64,000 nt of DNA from Mesorhizobium opportunistum WSM2075 (GCF_000176035.2 NC_015675.1:2794001-2858000); one strand, 5' to 3'. Counted from the stretch's first letter, positions 1 to 9,452 are shown. Notes: a model not told the origin generated them from the sequence alone. Numbers and translations: made by a program.

Positions 1-104
1 CGGATGCTGCGTCGCTCATCGCTCGATTGGGGGCTGGTTGGCGTTCCGCGTCAAGGCGCAGTGTCGATCCAGCCGCTCATGGTCCGCATGTGTCTGATCC
101 CCGC

Positions 105-1061
105 CTACCAACCCGGCAGGATCTGGTTCGGCTTGCTCCGCTTCATCTTGGCGAAGGCAAGTGCCGCGAAGTCGAATGTTCCCGTCTCCTCGCCAAGCGG
201 CACGGAAATATTGTCCAGGCTTTCCGAAATATGGCGGGCGAGCGCGTCGACGATCTCCGGCCGCGACGTCTGGCCGCGCATGATGCCGATGCGGCAATCG
301 GGCAGGGCGCCAAAGCCGTCGGCTTCACCCAGCACCCGCATGCCGGGCCTGAGCGCGCATTCCGGCAGCACCGAGATCGCCAGGCCCGAGAGCACCGCGG
401 CGGTGATGACGGTCGCCGAGAAACTGGTGAACAGGATGCGGTAGTCGCGGTTCTGCTGGTCGAGCACATCGACGGCGGCGCGCCGCCAGATGCAGTTCGG
501 CCGGCCAAAGGCCATAGGCAGCGTTACCTGTTCATGCGTGGCATGGTTGGCCGAGGTGACCCACAGCAGCGGCTCGCGCCGCACGACCTCCGACTGGCCG
601 CGGACATCGTTGTGCGTCACCAGCGCCAGATCGAGATTGCCGCGCTTGATATGCTCGACCAGCCCCGGCGTCGGCTCGCAGATGACGGTCAGCTCGACAC
701 GCGGGTTGGAGCGCGTGAAGCGGGCCATGATCTCAGGCAGGAAACGGTCGGCATAGTCGTCCGGCGTGCCGATGCGGATCGTGCCTTCGAGCCGCTGGTC
801 GTCGAAGGCGGCGAGCGTTTCGCGGTTGAGATAGAGCAGCCGTCTTGCGTAGGAGAGCAGCTTGTCGCCTTCCTCGCTCAGCCTGTTGGTACGCCCCTCC
901 TTCTCGAACAGCGGCTTACCGATCCGCTCCTCCAGCCGGCGCATCTGCATGGACACCGCCGACTGGGTGCGGTGAACCTCCTCCGCCGCGCGGGTAAAAC
1001 TGCCGGTATCGGCAATCGAGATGAAGGTCTGCAACTGATCGAGATCGAGCGGCGCTTTCAT
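105..1061 (-). CDS. LysR-family transcriptional regulator
   Basis: This 318-residue protein has the standard LysR layout: an N-terminal winged helix-turn-helix (about residues 6-65, with the typical SFTRAAEEVHRTQSAVSMQM recognition helix) and a periplasmic-binding-protein-like effector domain (about 95-300). The length is normal for the family. It is divergent from the DUF1127 gene at 1239, and the 177-bp gap is relatively AT-rich, where a LysR regulator would be expected to bind. It therefore probably controls itself and perhaps the small neighbour. The effector cannot be read from the sequence. Confidence 0.93.
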   Translation of the reverse strand: MKAPLDLDQLQTFISIADTGSFTRAAEEVHRTQSAVSMQMRRLEERIGKPLFEKEGRTNRLSEEGDKLLSYARRLLYLNRETLAAFDDQRLEGTIRIGTPDDYADRFLPEIMARFTRSNPRVELTVICEPTPGLVEHIKRGNLDLALVTHNDVRGQSEVVRREPLLWVTSANHATHEQVTLPMAFGRPNCIWRRAAVDVLDQQNRDYRILFTSFSATVITAAVLSGLAISVLPECALRPGMRVLGEADGFGALPDCRIGIMRGQTSRPEIVDALARHISESLDNISVPLGEETGTFDFAALAFAKMKRSKPNQILPGW

Positions 1062-1238
1062 CGGTCCAATCCATCATTGTTGTTGATGTCTATGATTAGA
1101 AACATTCGTTGGATTAATCAATTGGCTGGTGGCAAATTGGTATTGTCCACATGAAGGCATGTGAATCGAAGCCGAAACGGCCGCTGTCGCCAGCGCCGAT
1201 CGTTCGGTTTTGTCCGTTCGAGTCTGAAGGAGACCGAC

Positions 1239-1529
1239 ATGACCACGTTTGATTTCGCCACCGAGACCTCGCGCATCACCTCGCGTCCGGCTGTTGCGGC
1301 GCGCGTGGCAAACACCGTCTCCAACGCCTATCGCGCCTGGAAAAACCGCCGCGCCTTCTATCGCCTTGGTGAGATGTCGGACGCCGAGCTCGCCGACATC
1401 GGCCTGACGCGCGCCGACCTGCATGTCGCCATCGACGTGCCGTTTGGCCGCGATCCGACGGCGATGTTGCGGGAAATTGCCAGCGATCGTGTGGAAACGA
1501 TCGAGGACATCGCCCGCAAGGTGGCTTGA
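1239..1529 (+). CDS. DUF1127-family small protein
   Basis: This encodes 96 residues, starting at the ATG at 1239, which has AAGGAG seven bases upstream; the longer open frame from 1161 has no such site. The C-terminal half carries the DUF1127 signature: an arginine-rich helix (AYRAWKNRRAFYRLGEM) followed by SDAELADIGLTRADL. Members of this family in alphaproteobacteria are small basic proteins; some have been linked to RNA turnover and phosphate or stress responses, but the role here is unknown. A strong terminator follows at 1634. Confidence 0.85.
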   Translation: MTTFDFATETSRITSRPAVAARVANTVSNAYRAWKNRRAFYRLGEMSDAELADIGLTRADLHVAIDVPFGRDPTAMLREIASDRVETIEDIARKVA

Positions 1530-1633
1530 TCGCCGAGTTTCGGTCCGGTGAACCCATTCACGGTTCAGCGGGACCAAAGGTTCTGCAGGCTCCCCACTCC
1601 CTGCCGGTCCCCCGCCGGCCCTGCCTGCACGTT

Positions 1634-1665
1634 GCCCGGTCCTCCCAGGACCGGGCTTTTCTTTT
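1634..1665 (+). terminator. Rho-independent terminator after the DUF1127 gene
   Basis: A perfect 10-bp stem (GCCCGGTCCT / AGGACCGGGC) with a CCC loop is followed by TTTTCTTTT. It lies about 105 bp after the DUF1127 stop codon and just before the end of the convergent gene at 1671. Confidence 0.8.
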
Positions 1666-1670
1666 GTGGC

Positions 1671-1949
1671 TCAGAACTGATCGATCAGTTCAATCAGCCA
1701 TCTGTCTGTAAAAATGAGAATCCCGAAGGCCAAAAGGCTGACGGCAAAGATCCCATAGCCGGCGCGATTGCTCTCGTCCAAGGGCTTCCATTGCGACGGA
1801 AGCGGTTTTCCGTATCTCAAGGCGTCGCGAATGTCTCTGTAACCGGGAGCATCGCCCGGACTAAGGAAGTCATACCGATAAATTGAGTAGACACCCCCAA
1901 TTAGTGCTGCAGCCATCAAGCCGTTCACGACTATTTCACCTAAAGTCAT
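1671..1949 (-). CDS. small membrane protein of unknown function
   Basis: This encodes 92 residues with two predicted membrane segments, about residues 6-22 (VVNGLMAAALIGGVYSI) and about 66-82 (YGIFAVSLLAFGILIF), joined by a hydrophilic loop. No family is recognised. It ends close to the terminator at 1634 and lies 8 bp downstream of the DUF937 gene, so the two may be cotranscribed. Its base composition is slightly more AT-rich than its neighbours. It is supported by the clean frame and membrane topology only. Confidence 0.55.
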   Translation of the reverse strand: MTLGEIVVNGLMAAALIGGVYSIYRYDFLSPGDAPGYRDIRDALRYGKPLPSQWKPLDESNRAGYGIFAVSLLAFGILIFTDRWLIELIDQF

Positions 1950-1957
1950 TGCTCGAA

Positions 1958-2995
1958 CTACCGCCGGTCCATGTCCCGCTTGAATTGGTCGAAGATCGTT
2001 TCCACGCCCTTCTGGTACTCGTCGCGCTGCTGGGCGCCGGTCTCGAACATTTTGCCGAACAAATCGTCGAACGGGTTCCTCGCCCTACCGCTCGGATTGG
2101 TCTCTGGCAGCGGCGCCTGTCGTTGCTGCGGCCGTTGCGAGGCCTGAGGTTGTGGCGCCGGCTGTCCGCCAGGCAAGCCGCCACCACCACCTCCTTGCCG
2201 TAGCATCTCCTCGAAGATTTTCCCGAGCGGATTGTCGCCATAGGGACTCTGGGTCTGCTGCGGCTGCGGCTGGGGCCGGCCTTGCGGCTGCGGCGTGCCA
2301 CCTCCGAACATGTCCTGCAGCACCTTGCCGAGCGGGTTGTCGCCATAGGGATTGGGGGCCGGTTGCGGCTGGCTTTGCGGTTGCGGCGTACCGCCGCCGA
2401 ACATGTCCTGCAAGACCTTGCCAAGCGGGTTGTCCATCGGGTTTTGAGGTGGCGGCGCCTGGCGTGGCTGTGGAGCCGGAGCCTGCATGCCCCCGCCTTG
2501 CCGCATCATCTGCTCGATGATCTCGCCGAGCGGATTGTTGCCGCCACCGCCGAAACCGCCGGCGGCCTGCATCTGGTTGGTCGTCTGCTTGAACAGCCCG
2601 CCCATCACCATCGAGGCGATCGTGGGCAGCATCTGCTGCAGGATCTGCTGGCTGACACCGCTGGCTTGCGCCGCCTGGCTGGCGACCGCGCGCGACAGGT
2701 CCTTGGAGCCGAACAGATGCCCCAGAATGCCGTTGCCCTCATCGACCCCTTGCGGCGAGAAGGCTCGGGTCGCATCCTCGAAATATTTGGCGTGCTGGCC
2801 GCTTGCCATCGCCGTCATGAAGGCGCCGAGCCCATAAGGGTCGGCGGTGTTGCGTTGCAGCCCCTGCGAAAAGGCTGGCAGCAGTGCTGCGACCGCCGCC
2901 TGCGTCTGTTGCATCGAAAGCCCATATTGTTGGGCAAGCGCCTGCATGCCATTGCCGTTCTGGGCCTGGGTCAGCATGTCGAACAAGGTAGGCAT
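1958..2995 (-). CDS. DUF937/YidB-like protein with a repeated NPLGKVLQDMFGG motif
   Basis: The start chosen is the ATG at 2995, preceded by GGAGGAG, rather than the upstream in-frame ATG at 3043; this gives 345 residues. The N-terminal part (about 1-150) is a helical DUF937-type region beginning MPTLFDMLTQAQNG. The rest is low-complexity Pro/Gln/Gly sequence carrying five spaced copies of an amphipathic motif of the form N-P-L/F-G/D followed by hydrophobic pairs, at about residues 154-165, 189-200, 220-231, 255-266 and 307-318. There is no signal peptide. The function is unknown; repeated short motifs on flexible linkers suggest a multivalent binding partner. Confidence 0.75.
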   Translation of the reverse strand: MPTLFDMLTQAQNGNGMQALAQQYGLSMQQTQAAVAALLPAFSQGLQRNTADPYGLGAFMTAMASGQHAKYFEDATRAFSPQGVDEGNGILGHLFGSKDLSRAVASQAAQASGVSQQILQQMLPTIASMVMGGLFKQTTNQMQAAGGFGGGGNNPLGEIIEQMMRQGGGMQAPAPQPRQAPPPQNPMDNPLGKVLQDMFGGGTPQPQSQPQPAPNPYGDNPLGKVLQDMFGGGTPQPQGRPQPQPQQTQSPYGDNPLGKIFEEMLRQGGGGGGLPGGQPAPQPQASQRPQQRQAPLPETNPSGRARNPFDDLFGKMFETGAQQRDEYQKGVETIFDQFKRDMDRR

Positions 2996-3085
2996 CGGCT
3001 TCTCCTCCGGGAAATCCTGGGCGGAGAGCCTAATTCGTTTCAACGCCCGATTGAAGCAGCTTTTGTCGCTCGCTACGGCTCGCGG

Positions 3086-4459
3086 TTAATAGGCATATTC
3101 CATGAACACCGGTTCGATCGAACCGCCCCAGCGCGTGTGATAGGCGGAAAGCATCTCCTCGGCGCTGGTGGTGCCGCGCGCAACCACTTCGTCCAGTGTG
3201 TTGAGGAACGAGGTCTCGTCGTAGCCGTCACGGTTCTTCTTGCCCCGGTTCTTCAGCCCCGTGCGCGAAATGGCCAGCACGTCGCGCGCGATCTCGCGCA
3301 GCGAGGTGTTGCGGAAAGGCGCGGAAATGCCGAGTTCAGGCACCGCATTGCGCATGGCCAGTGTTTCTTCATATGTCCAGCTCGAGGTCAATGCCTCCGC
3401 CGCGTCGAGCGCCGCCTCGTCGTAGAGCAGTCCGACCCAGAAGGCCGGCAGCGCGCAGATACGCCGCCACGGCCCGCCATCGGCGCCGCGCATCTCGAGG
3501 AACCGCTTCAGGCGCACGTCCGGGAATAGCGTCGACAGATGGTTGGCCCAGTCGCCCATCGTCGGCAGCCCGTCGGGCACTTCATTGCGCGCCGCACCGG
3601 CCATGAACTGGCGGAAGGTGATATGGGTCATGTCATGATAGCGGCCGTCGCGAATGACGAAATACATCGGCACGTCGAGCGCCCATTCGACATAGTCGGC
3701 GAACCCGAAATCCGGTGAGAAGCAGAATTCGAGCAGGCCCGAGCGCTGGTTGTCGGTATCGCGCCAGATGTCGCCGCGCCAGCTCTGCAGGCCGTTCGGC
3801 CGGCTCTCGGTGAAGGGCGAATTGGCGAACAGCGCCGTCGACAGCGGCTGCAGCTTCAGCGACACCTGCATCTTGCGGCGCATGTCGGCCTCGCTCTCGA
3901 AGTCGAGGTTAACCTGGATCGTGCAGGTGCGGTACATCATGTCGAGGCCCTTGGTGCCGACCTTGGGCATGTAGCGCGTCATGATCTCATAACGCGACTT
4001 GGGCATTTTCGGCGTCTCGGCCAGCGACCATTTCGGGCTGCCGCCAAGGCCAAGGAAGCGGATTCCCATCGGCTCGGCGATCTCGCGCACCTGGGCCAGA
4101 TGCGCATTGCCCTCGCGGCAGGTCTGATGGATGGTTTCCAGCGGCGCGCCGGAGAGTTCGAACTGGCCGCCAGGCTCGAGCGAAATCGCACCTTGGCCGG
4201 TCGGCTCGACCAGGCCGATGATGCGGCCGTCATCCATGATCGGATCCCAGCCGAGCTTCGACTGCATGCCTTCGAGGATGGCGCGGATGCCGCGCTCTCC
4301 GCCATAGGGCACCGGCGCATTGCCATCGACATAGAAGGGGAATTTCTCGTGCTCGGTGCCGATGCGCCACTTGTCGCGCGGCTTGTTGCCTTCGGCCAGG
4401 TGCTCGACGAGTTCGTCGACGCCTTCGATCGGCCGGAAATCGGTTGTGTCGCGCGCCAT
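3086..4459 (-). CDS. gshA: glutamate-cysteine ligase
   Basis: This 457-residue protein matches the alphaproteobacterial/plant-type glutamate-cysteine ligase, which joins glutamate to cysteine with ATP in the first step of glutathione synthesis in the cytoplasm. Recognisable stretches are the early EHEKFPFYVDG block (ATP/glutamate site), GGQFELSGAPLET, and RYMPKVGTKGLDMM followed by TCTIQVNLDFESE. The length is normal. The upstream region carries a palindromic intergenic repeat (4484-4576). Confidence 0.93.
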   Translation of the reverse strand: MARDTTDFRPIEGVDELVEHLAEGNKPRDKWRIGTEHEKFPFYVDGNAPVPYGGERGIRAILEGMQSKLGWDPIMDDGRIIGLVEPTGQGAISLEPGGQFELSGAPLETIHQTCREGNAHLAQVREIAEPMGIRFLGLGGSPKWSLAETPKMPKSRYEIMTRYMPKVGTKGLDMMYRTCTIQVNLDFESEADMRRKMQVSLKLQPLSTALFANSPFTESRPNGLQSWRGDIWRDTDNQRSGLLEFCFSPDFGFADYVEWALDVPMYFVIRDGRYHDMTHITFRQFMAGAARNEVPDGLPTMGDWANHLSTLFPDVRLKRFLEMRGADGGPWRRICALPAFWVGLLYDEAALDAAEALTSSWTYEETLAMRNAVPELGISAPFRNTSLREIARDVLAISRTGLKNRGKKNRDGYDETSFLNTLDEVVARGTTSAEEMLSAYHTRWGGSIEPVFMEYAY

Positions 4460-4483
4460 GATCTTAGCCCTCGGCAGATGACC

Positions 4484-4576
4484 CCGAAAATCGACTTTCG
4501 ATTTTCGGAAAGGATCATGTGCCCCAATCGAATGCTACAGCGTCCTTTGCGCGTCCGAAAGGACGCGCGGCGCTGT
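4484..4576. repeat. rhizobial-type mosaic palindromic intergenic repeat
   Basis: Two hairpins stand side by side between gshA and rsmE. The first has a perfect 11-bp stem at 4484-4508 (CCGAAAATCGA, loop CTT). The second is nested at 4537-4576: outer ACAGCG/CGCTGT and inner GCGCGTCC/GGACGCGC around a GAAA loop. Modules of this look are scattered between genes in rhizobia. Confidence 0.65.
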
Positions 4577-4707
4577 AGAGCGGCCGGACGACCGCCGGCG
4601 CTAGATGGACGAAATGTCAGTAGCCGATCAAGCGAAAAATCCTGAGCCACAGGTCAAGAGGAATTGAAGGCTACGGCCCCAGGCCGCCCCTTGCAAGAAA
4701 TCAAGTC

Positions 4708-5442
4708 CTACCAGTCTCCGACACTTGCCTGGATCACCGCAAGCGCGGCCACGGCCGCCGTGTCGGCGCGCAGGATGCGCGGCCCGAGCGGAATAGCGCT
4801 CACGAAGGGCAGGGCGCGCAGCATCTTGCGCTCCTCATCGGAAAAGCCGCCCTCCGGCCCGACTAGCAGCCCGAGCTTCTTTTCCCTTATCGCCTGCAAG
4901 GCAGGCAGCGGATTGTTGGTCGAGGCGTCCTCGTCACAGAAAATCAGCCGCCGTCCCTTGTCCCAGCCAGTCAGCACGCGCTCGAATTTTTCCGCCTCGC
5001 GAACCTCCGGCACTGCCAGAATGCCGCATTGCTCGGCGGCTTCGACGACATTGGCGCGCAGTCGGTCGATGGAAGGCTTTGCCACTTGCGTATGCTGGGT
5101 GATGACGGGCTGCAGGATGCCGGCGCCCATCTCGACCGCCTTCTGCACGAGATAGTCGAGCCGTCCCTGTTTCAGGGGCGCGAAACAATAGATCAGGTCG
5201 GGCAGCGGCGGCTGCGGCCGCTGCAGCGCCAGCACCTTCAGCCGCACCGCCCTTTTTGTCTTCGCGGCGATGGCCGCCGACCACTCGCCGTCGCGGCCAT
5301 TGAAGACAAGGATCTCGGCCCCTTCGCCGAGCCGCAGCACATGCATGAGATAGTGGCTTTGCTGCTGGCCGGCATCGAACTCGGCATCCCCTGCGAGATC
5401 GTCGGGCACGAACAGCCGTTGCATCTTGTAGTTGGCGCGCAT
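4708..5442 (-). CDS. rsmE: 16S rRNA (uracil-1498-N3)-methyltransferase
   Basis: The start chosen is the ATG at 5442 ([12 protein letters not shown]), which fits the usual family N-terminus; the open frame extends to 5529 without support. The 244-residue product has the RsmE features: an N-terminal PUA-like part and a SPOUT (knotted) methyltransferase part with [13 protein letters not shown] and the [16 protein letters not shown] motif near the C-terminus. It methylates U1498 of 16S rRNA in the assembled small subunit. It is 31 bp downstream of the gene at 5474-6136 and probably cotranscribed with it. Confidence 0.92.
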   Translation of the reverse strand: MRANYKMQRLFVPDDLAGDAEFDAGQQQSHYLMHVLRLGEGAEILVFNGRDGEWSAAIAAKTKRAVRLKVLALQRPQPPLPDLIYCFAPLKQGRLDYLVQKAVEMGAGILQPVITQHTQVAKPSIDRLRANVVEAAEQCGILAVPEVREAEKFERVLTGWDKGRRLIFCDEDASTNNPLPALQAIREKKLGLLVGPEGGFSDEERKMLRALPFVSAIPLGPRILRADTAAVAALAVIQASVGDW

Positions 5443-5473
5443 GGCCGAGGAATGGGCGAGCCGGCCGCTGGCG

Positions 5474-6136
5474 TCAAGCCTCGGCCGACGGATGCCACAC
5501 CGGCCGAAAGCCATGACGCAGGACCGCAAGCGTCGTCTCCGGGGTCAGCAGGACAAGCGCCTTGCCTTCGAACTGGTCAAGGCCGATGGGCGGGCCATAT
5601 CCGGCAAAGGACCACGGCAACGCCTTGCCGTTGCGCAACGCATATGCGCAGCCGTTGGCCGCGATCACCGCACCGTCGGGCAGGGAGGCAAGCTCGGCCG
5701 TTGCGACATCCGGCCTTTTGCCGCCCGAGGCCAGCCGCTCCTTGTGCAGTCGCTTGTCGACCTGCGGCGCCCGCGGCTCGGCAATACCGAAGGCTTCACC
5801 GAAATGGCCGACGAAATCCTTGGCCCGTTCGCGCTGGCAGAAGAAGCAGGGACGATGCCCCGCCGCCAGTGCCGTCACCTCGTCGAGGAAGAACAATTCC
5901 GTCCAGCCCGCCTTGCCGCCTAGATGGTCGTCGCTCCTGCGGTTTCGGCCCATCGGTTGGCGCCGCACATTGCGGAATTGGCAGACGCAGATGATCCAGG
6001 CTTGAAGCGCCCAGCGTTTCCTGAGCAGCGTCCTGGTCTCGGGGTCGTGGATGATACCGCGATTGCCCGTGAACAGCCCGCGCTCGGGCACGGCGTGGAT
6101 GGCGCCGAACGGATCGACCCGGTTCTGCAGTGGCAT
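5474..6136 (-). CDS. conserved protein of unknown function with a CFFC motif
   Basis: The start is the ATG at 6136, with AGGAG eight bases upstream; the frame runs further to 6181 without a site. The 220-residue product begins [20 protein letters not shown]. It has a possible metal or redox pair in [16 protein letters not shown] at about residue 95, in a setting where many charged residues are conserved-looking. No signal peptide or membrane segment is seen. It is upstream of rsmE on the same strand. The family is not one I can name. Confidence 0.75.
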   Translation of the reverse strand: MPLQNRVDPFGAIHAVPERGLFTGNRGIIHDPETRTLLRKRWALQAWIICVCQFRNVRRQPMGRNRRSDDHLGGKAGWTELFFLDEVTALAAGHRPCFFCQRERAKDFVGHFGEAFGIAEPRAPQVDKRLHKERLASGGKRPDVATAELASLPDGAVIAANGCAYALRNGKALPWSFAGYGPPIGLDQFEGKALVLLTPETTLAVLRHGFRPVWHPSAEA

Positions 6137-6224
6137 AGTTCTCTCCTGGGATACGCATCTTGGCTGCAACGCTGGCGGCATGATATCGCTCGTCGCATCT
6201 TTTTCATGTCAGCAGGGTTTTGCG

Positions 6225-6923
6225 ATGCGGGTGCTGGTGGTCCAGAACTACGACAATACCGGCCTCGGCCAGGTCGGAGCCGCACTTGCGGAAGCGGGTG
6301 CCGATCTCGATGTGCGCCTGCCCTACAAGGGCGAGTCCCTGCCGGAAGATGCGGCCGGGCACGACGCCATGGTGGTGCTCGGCGGCGGCCAGAATGCGCT
6401 GGCCGACGATGAGTATCCCTATTTTCCGGCGCTGCTCGAACTGACCCGCGATTTCGCCGGCAAGGATCGCGCCGTGCTCGGCATCTGCCTTGGCAGCCAG
6501 CTGGTCGCACGCGCCTTCGGTGGCGAGAACCGCATCGGCGGCGCCAACGAATTCGGCTGGCGCGGCGTGTCGCTGACGCCGGACGCCAAGGCCGATCCGG
6601 TGCTTGGCGCTTTGCCGGAAAAGTTCCCGATCTTCCAGTGGCACGACGACACCTTCGAGCTGCCGCGAAACGCCGTACGGCTCGCCGGCAACGATGTCGC
6701 TCAAAATCAGGCGTTTCGCGTCGGCCGCGCCGTCTATGGCTTCCAGTTCCACTTCGAGGCCAACCGGCCGATGGTCAAGGACTGGAGTTCCTCCTTCGCG
6801 CCGATCATTGCCGCGCGCCATCCAGACTGGGCCGGCGAGCTCGATGGCGAAATGGCGCGCAACGGCCCCGACGCCGACGCCGCCGGCCTCGCCATTGCCC
6901 GCGCCTGGGTGGCGACTATCTGA
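6225..6923 (+). CDS. class I glutamine amidotransferase-like protein
   Basis: This encodes 232 residues from the ATG at 6225 (MRVLVVQNYDNTGLG); the longer frame from 6051 overlaps the divergent gene and lacks a ribosome site. It shows the class I amidotransferase triad: nucleophile Cys in GICLGSQLVARAFGG, and His and Glu in GFQFHFEANRPM. It is a stand-alone GATase-like protein, similar in layout to those acting on small amines or peptides, but no partner synthetase is next to it. The substrate is unknown. Confidence 0.88.
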   Translation: MRVLVVQNYDNTGLGQVGAALAEAGADLDVRLPYKGESLPEDAAGHDAMVVLGGGQNALADDEYPYFPALLELTRDFAGKDRAVLGICLGSQLVARAFGGENRIGGANEFGWRGVSLTPDAKADPVLGALPEKFPIFQWHDDTFELPRNAVRLAGNDVAQNQAFRVGRAVYGFQFHFEANRPMVKDWSSSFAPIIAARHPDWAGELDGEMARNGPDADAAGLAIARAWVATI

Positions 6924-7208
6924 GCCTCCGCCCTTTGGGGCGCTCTGCTGCGTGACATAATTGGCACGCAGCCGTGAATCCTTCCGGGAAAACCCTTTCT
7001 TCCTTGGCTTGTGTCCGCCCGCCATCCTAGAAGGCGCGCGCTTTGCATCGGCTGTGCAACCGCGATGAACCTTTTGTGTGACCCGTGCGACACACCGCCG
7101 ATACAGAACATGCCTAGAAGCGCGAAATCGTCGAAATTTTGAAGCGATTTTTCCGTTTCAACGCATTGGTAACCGCCTCGTGCACAGATGCAGAAAGCTC
7201 AACAAGAG

Positions 7209-7349
7209 ATGACTTCCGTGAAAGCAGCGCTTCTGTCCTTTGCCATGCTCTCCGCCATCGTGCTTTGCGGTCTGGGTATCTATGCCGCCGACGCGGCAAA
7301 CAACCACAATGCGGTCGACGGCTACGGCGTCACCGCTTCCTTGCGCTAA
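7209..7349 (+). CDS. 46-residue exported or membrane-anchored miniprotein
   Basis: The ATG at 7209 opens a 46-codon frame ending TAA at 7349. Residues 4-27 are a hydrophobic signal or anchor segment (VKAALLSFAMLSAIVLCGLG), followed by a short polar tail rich in Asn and Ala. A weak AAGAG lies directly upstream. The palindromic repeat starts right after the stop. The 285 bp before it show nothing coding. It is supported only by composition and position. Confidence 0.45.
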   Translation: MTSVKAALLSFAMLSAIVLCGLGIYAADAANNHNAVDGYGVTASLR

Positions 7350-7473
7350 AGCATTTCACCGTTTCACGGAAACGGCGAACCGCTCTATCTCTTTGTTTTT
7401 ACGCAATTCCCAAGGGAAAGCGCTACGCGCTTTTCCCGGGAAAACCGTGTCACACTTTTCCTGGAATTGCTCT
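7350..7473. repeat. two-module palindromic intergenic repeat
   Basis: Module 1 (about 7350-7386) holds the CCGTTTCACGGAAACGG hairpin. Module 2 (7403-7470) is bounded by GCAATTCC and GGAATTGC, with an inner GGGAAAGCGC/GCGCTTTTCCC hairpin. Such modules are common between rhizobial genes and may act as terminators or RNA-processing sites at the end of the miniprotein gene. Confidence 0.65.
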
Positions 7474-7510
7474 AAAGCCGCAACGTCTTCGCGTCCTCGG
7501 ACGCGGGCGC

Positions 7511-8278
7511 TCAAGCTTCCTTTATCGTGATTTCCAGGATGCGTTTGTCCGCGCCGTCCACGACGAGCGCGGTCAGCATGCCTGATTGCCAGGCAAGCGT
7601 GTCGACATTGACGCGGTTGGCCATCACTTCCGCTTCCGGCACCGGAGTGTGGCCGTGCACCACGATCTTCGGGAAGAGGCCGGTGTAATCGTGGAAAACG
7701 TCGCGGATCCAGATCAGGTCCTGCGGGTTCTGCTTCTCCAGGGGGATGCCCGGCCTGATGCCGGCATGGCAGAAGAAGAAGTCGTCGAACGTTACCGAAA
7801 AAGGCAGCGATCGCAGGAAATCGACATGGCCGGGTGGCATTGCCTCCAGCAGCGCCGCGTGTCTTCGTCTCAGCGTTTCCGTCTTGCCGAACCAGCTGGC
7901 ATCGGCGGCGAGTGACACACCATAGGACAGCGCCGTCTGCACGCCGCCATAGCGCATGAAAAGCCCTTCCGGGTCAGGGGTTCCCAGAAAATCGAGAAAG
8001 CCGATATCGTGGTTGCCGGCGAGCATCAGATTTCGCGGATCGCGTTCGCGCGCCTCGATGAGAAAGTCGATGACGCCCTTGGAGTCCGGCCCGCGGTCGA
8101 CATAGTCGCCGAGGTGGATCACCCGCCAGTCGCGAACCGGTTCCCACTGCAGCTCGCTCTCGATCCGCCGGTGCATGGCGGCCAGCAGGTCGAGCCGGCC
8201 ATGCACATCGCCGATCGCGTAGAGCCGCATGCCGTCAGGCCCATGCGCGTCGAGAAAATGGATCCCGGGTTCCGCCAA
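7511..8278 (-). CDS. calcineurin-like metallophosphoesterase (PPP-type phosphatase)
   Basis: This 255-residue protein shows the metallophosphatase signature blocks: GDVHGRLDLL, GDYVDRGPDSKG, AGNHDIGF, and the later His blocks FFFCHAGIRPG and VVHGHTPV. These bind two metal ions and define the PPP phosphatase/ApaH-like family. The start given is a TTG at 8278; the ATG at 8230 (MRLYAIGDVHG) is the alternative and would lose 16 residues. The substrate may be a phosphoprotein or a dinucleotide. Confidence 0.88.
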   Translation of the reverse strand: MAEPGIHFLDAHGPDGMRLYAIGDVHGRLDLLAAMHRRIESELQWEPVRDWRVIHLGDYVDRGPDSKGVIDFLIEARERDPRNLMLAGNHDIGFLDFLGTPDPEGLFMRYGGVQTALSYGVSLAADASWFGKTETLRRRHAALLEAMPPGHVDFLRSLPFSVTFDDFFFCHAGIRPGIPLEKQNPQDLIWIRDVFHDYTGLFPKIVVHGHTPVPEAEVMANRVNVDTLAWQSGMLTALVVDGADKRILEITIKEA

Positions 8279-8315
8279 CTCTCGCTGTTCTCCGTGGTCA
8301 GGTCGTCACCCGATG

Positions 8316-9452
8316 CTAGCGCCGGAGCTGGTCCTTGCCCATGTCGGTGACCAGACGCTTTCCGCACAGCGCCAGCGTGATGTCCATCTCCTTGCGGATG
8401 ATTTCCAAGGCTTTGGTAACCCCTTCCTTGCCGAGCGCGCCCAGCCCGTAAAGAAATGGCCGGCCGATATAGGTGCCCTTGGCGCCGAGGCAGAGCGCTT
8501 TCAACACGTCCTGGCCGGAGCGGATGCCGCCATCCATATGCACCTCTATTCTGTCACCGACCGCGTCCGCAATCTCCTCCAGCGCCATGATCGAGGACGA
8601 CGCGCCGTCGAGCTGGCGTCCGCCATGGTTGGAAACGATGATCGCGTCGGCGCCGGTCTTGGCCGCCATCAGCGCGTCTTCCTTGTCGAGAATGCCTTTC
8701 AGGATCAGCTTGCCACCCCAGCGTTCCTTGATCCAGGCGACATCCTTCCACGACAGCTGCGGATCGAACTGCTCCGTCGTCCATGACGACAGCGAGGCCA
8801 CGTCGCCGACGCCCTTGGCGTGGCCGACGATGTTGCGGAAAGTGCGGCGCTTGGTGCCGGCCATGCCCAGGCACCAGCGCGGCCGGATGGCCATGTCGAT
8901 GATGTTGGTAAGCGTCATGCGGGGTGGCGCGGTCAACCCGTTGCGGACATCCTTGTGGCGCTGACCGAGGATCTGCAGGTCGAGCGTCAGCACCAGCGCC
9001 GAGCATTTCGCCGCCTTCGCCCGGTCGATCAAATTGAGCACGAAATCCTTGTCGCGCAGGACATAGAGCTGGAACCAGAAAGGCTTTTTCGTCACCGAGG
9101 CGACATCCTCGATCGAACAGATGCTCATCGTCGAGAGCGTGAACGGCACGCCGAATTCCTCGGCCGCCTGCGCCGCCAGCATCTCGCCATCGGCGTGCTG
9201 CATGCCGGTCAGGCCGGTCGGCGCCAAGGCCACCGGCATCGCCACCTTCTGGCCGATCATGGTCGATTCCAGCGAGCGGTTGCTCATGTCGACCAGCACG
9301 CGCTGGCGGAACTTGATCTTCTGGAAGTCTTCCTCGTTTGCCCGATAGGTGCTCTCGGTCCAGGCGCCCGAATCGGCATAGTCGAAGAACATCTTGGGCA
9401 CGCGCCGGCGCGCGAGATCCTTGAGGTCCGCGATGGTGAGAATGTCGCTCAT
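8316..9452 (-). CDS. lldD: FMN-dependent L-lactate dehydrogenase / alpha-hydroxy acid oxidase
   Basis: This 378-residue protein belongs to the FMN alpha-hydroxy acid dehydrogenase family. Visible blocks are VALAPTGLTGMQHADGE, PFWFQLYV, the catalytic VSNHGGRQLDG with active-site His and substrate-binding Arg, and the phosphate-binding DGGIRSGQDV and GRPFLYG. It oxidises L-lactate (or a similar 2-hydroxy acid) to pyruvate. It lies 51 bp downstream of a GntR/FadR regulator on the same strand, the usual lldR-lldD arrangement. Confidence 0.9.
   Translation of the reverse strand: MSDILTIADLKDLARRRVPKMFFDYADSGAWTESTYRANEEDFQKIKFRQRVLVDMSNRSLESTMIGQKVAMPVALAPTGLTGMQHADGEMLAAQAAEEFGVPFTLSTMSICSIEDVASVTKKPFWFQLYVLRDKDFVLNLIDRAKAAKCSALVLTLDLQILGQRHKDVRNGLTAPPRMTLTNIIDMAIRPRWCLGMAGTKRRTFRNIVGHAKGVGDVASLSSWTTEQFDPQLSWKDVAWIKERWGGKLILKGILDKEDALMAAKTGADAIIVSNHGGRQLDGASSSIMALEEIADAVGDRIEVHMDGGIRSGQDVLKALCLGAKGTYIGRPFLYGLGALGKEGVTKALEIIRKEMDITLALCGKRLVTDMGKDQLRR

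Noticed and set aside
27..1154. Long open frame opposite the first LysR gene
   Set aside because: It is the GC-rich antisense shadow of a well-supported LysR gene and shows no family features.
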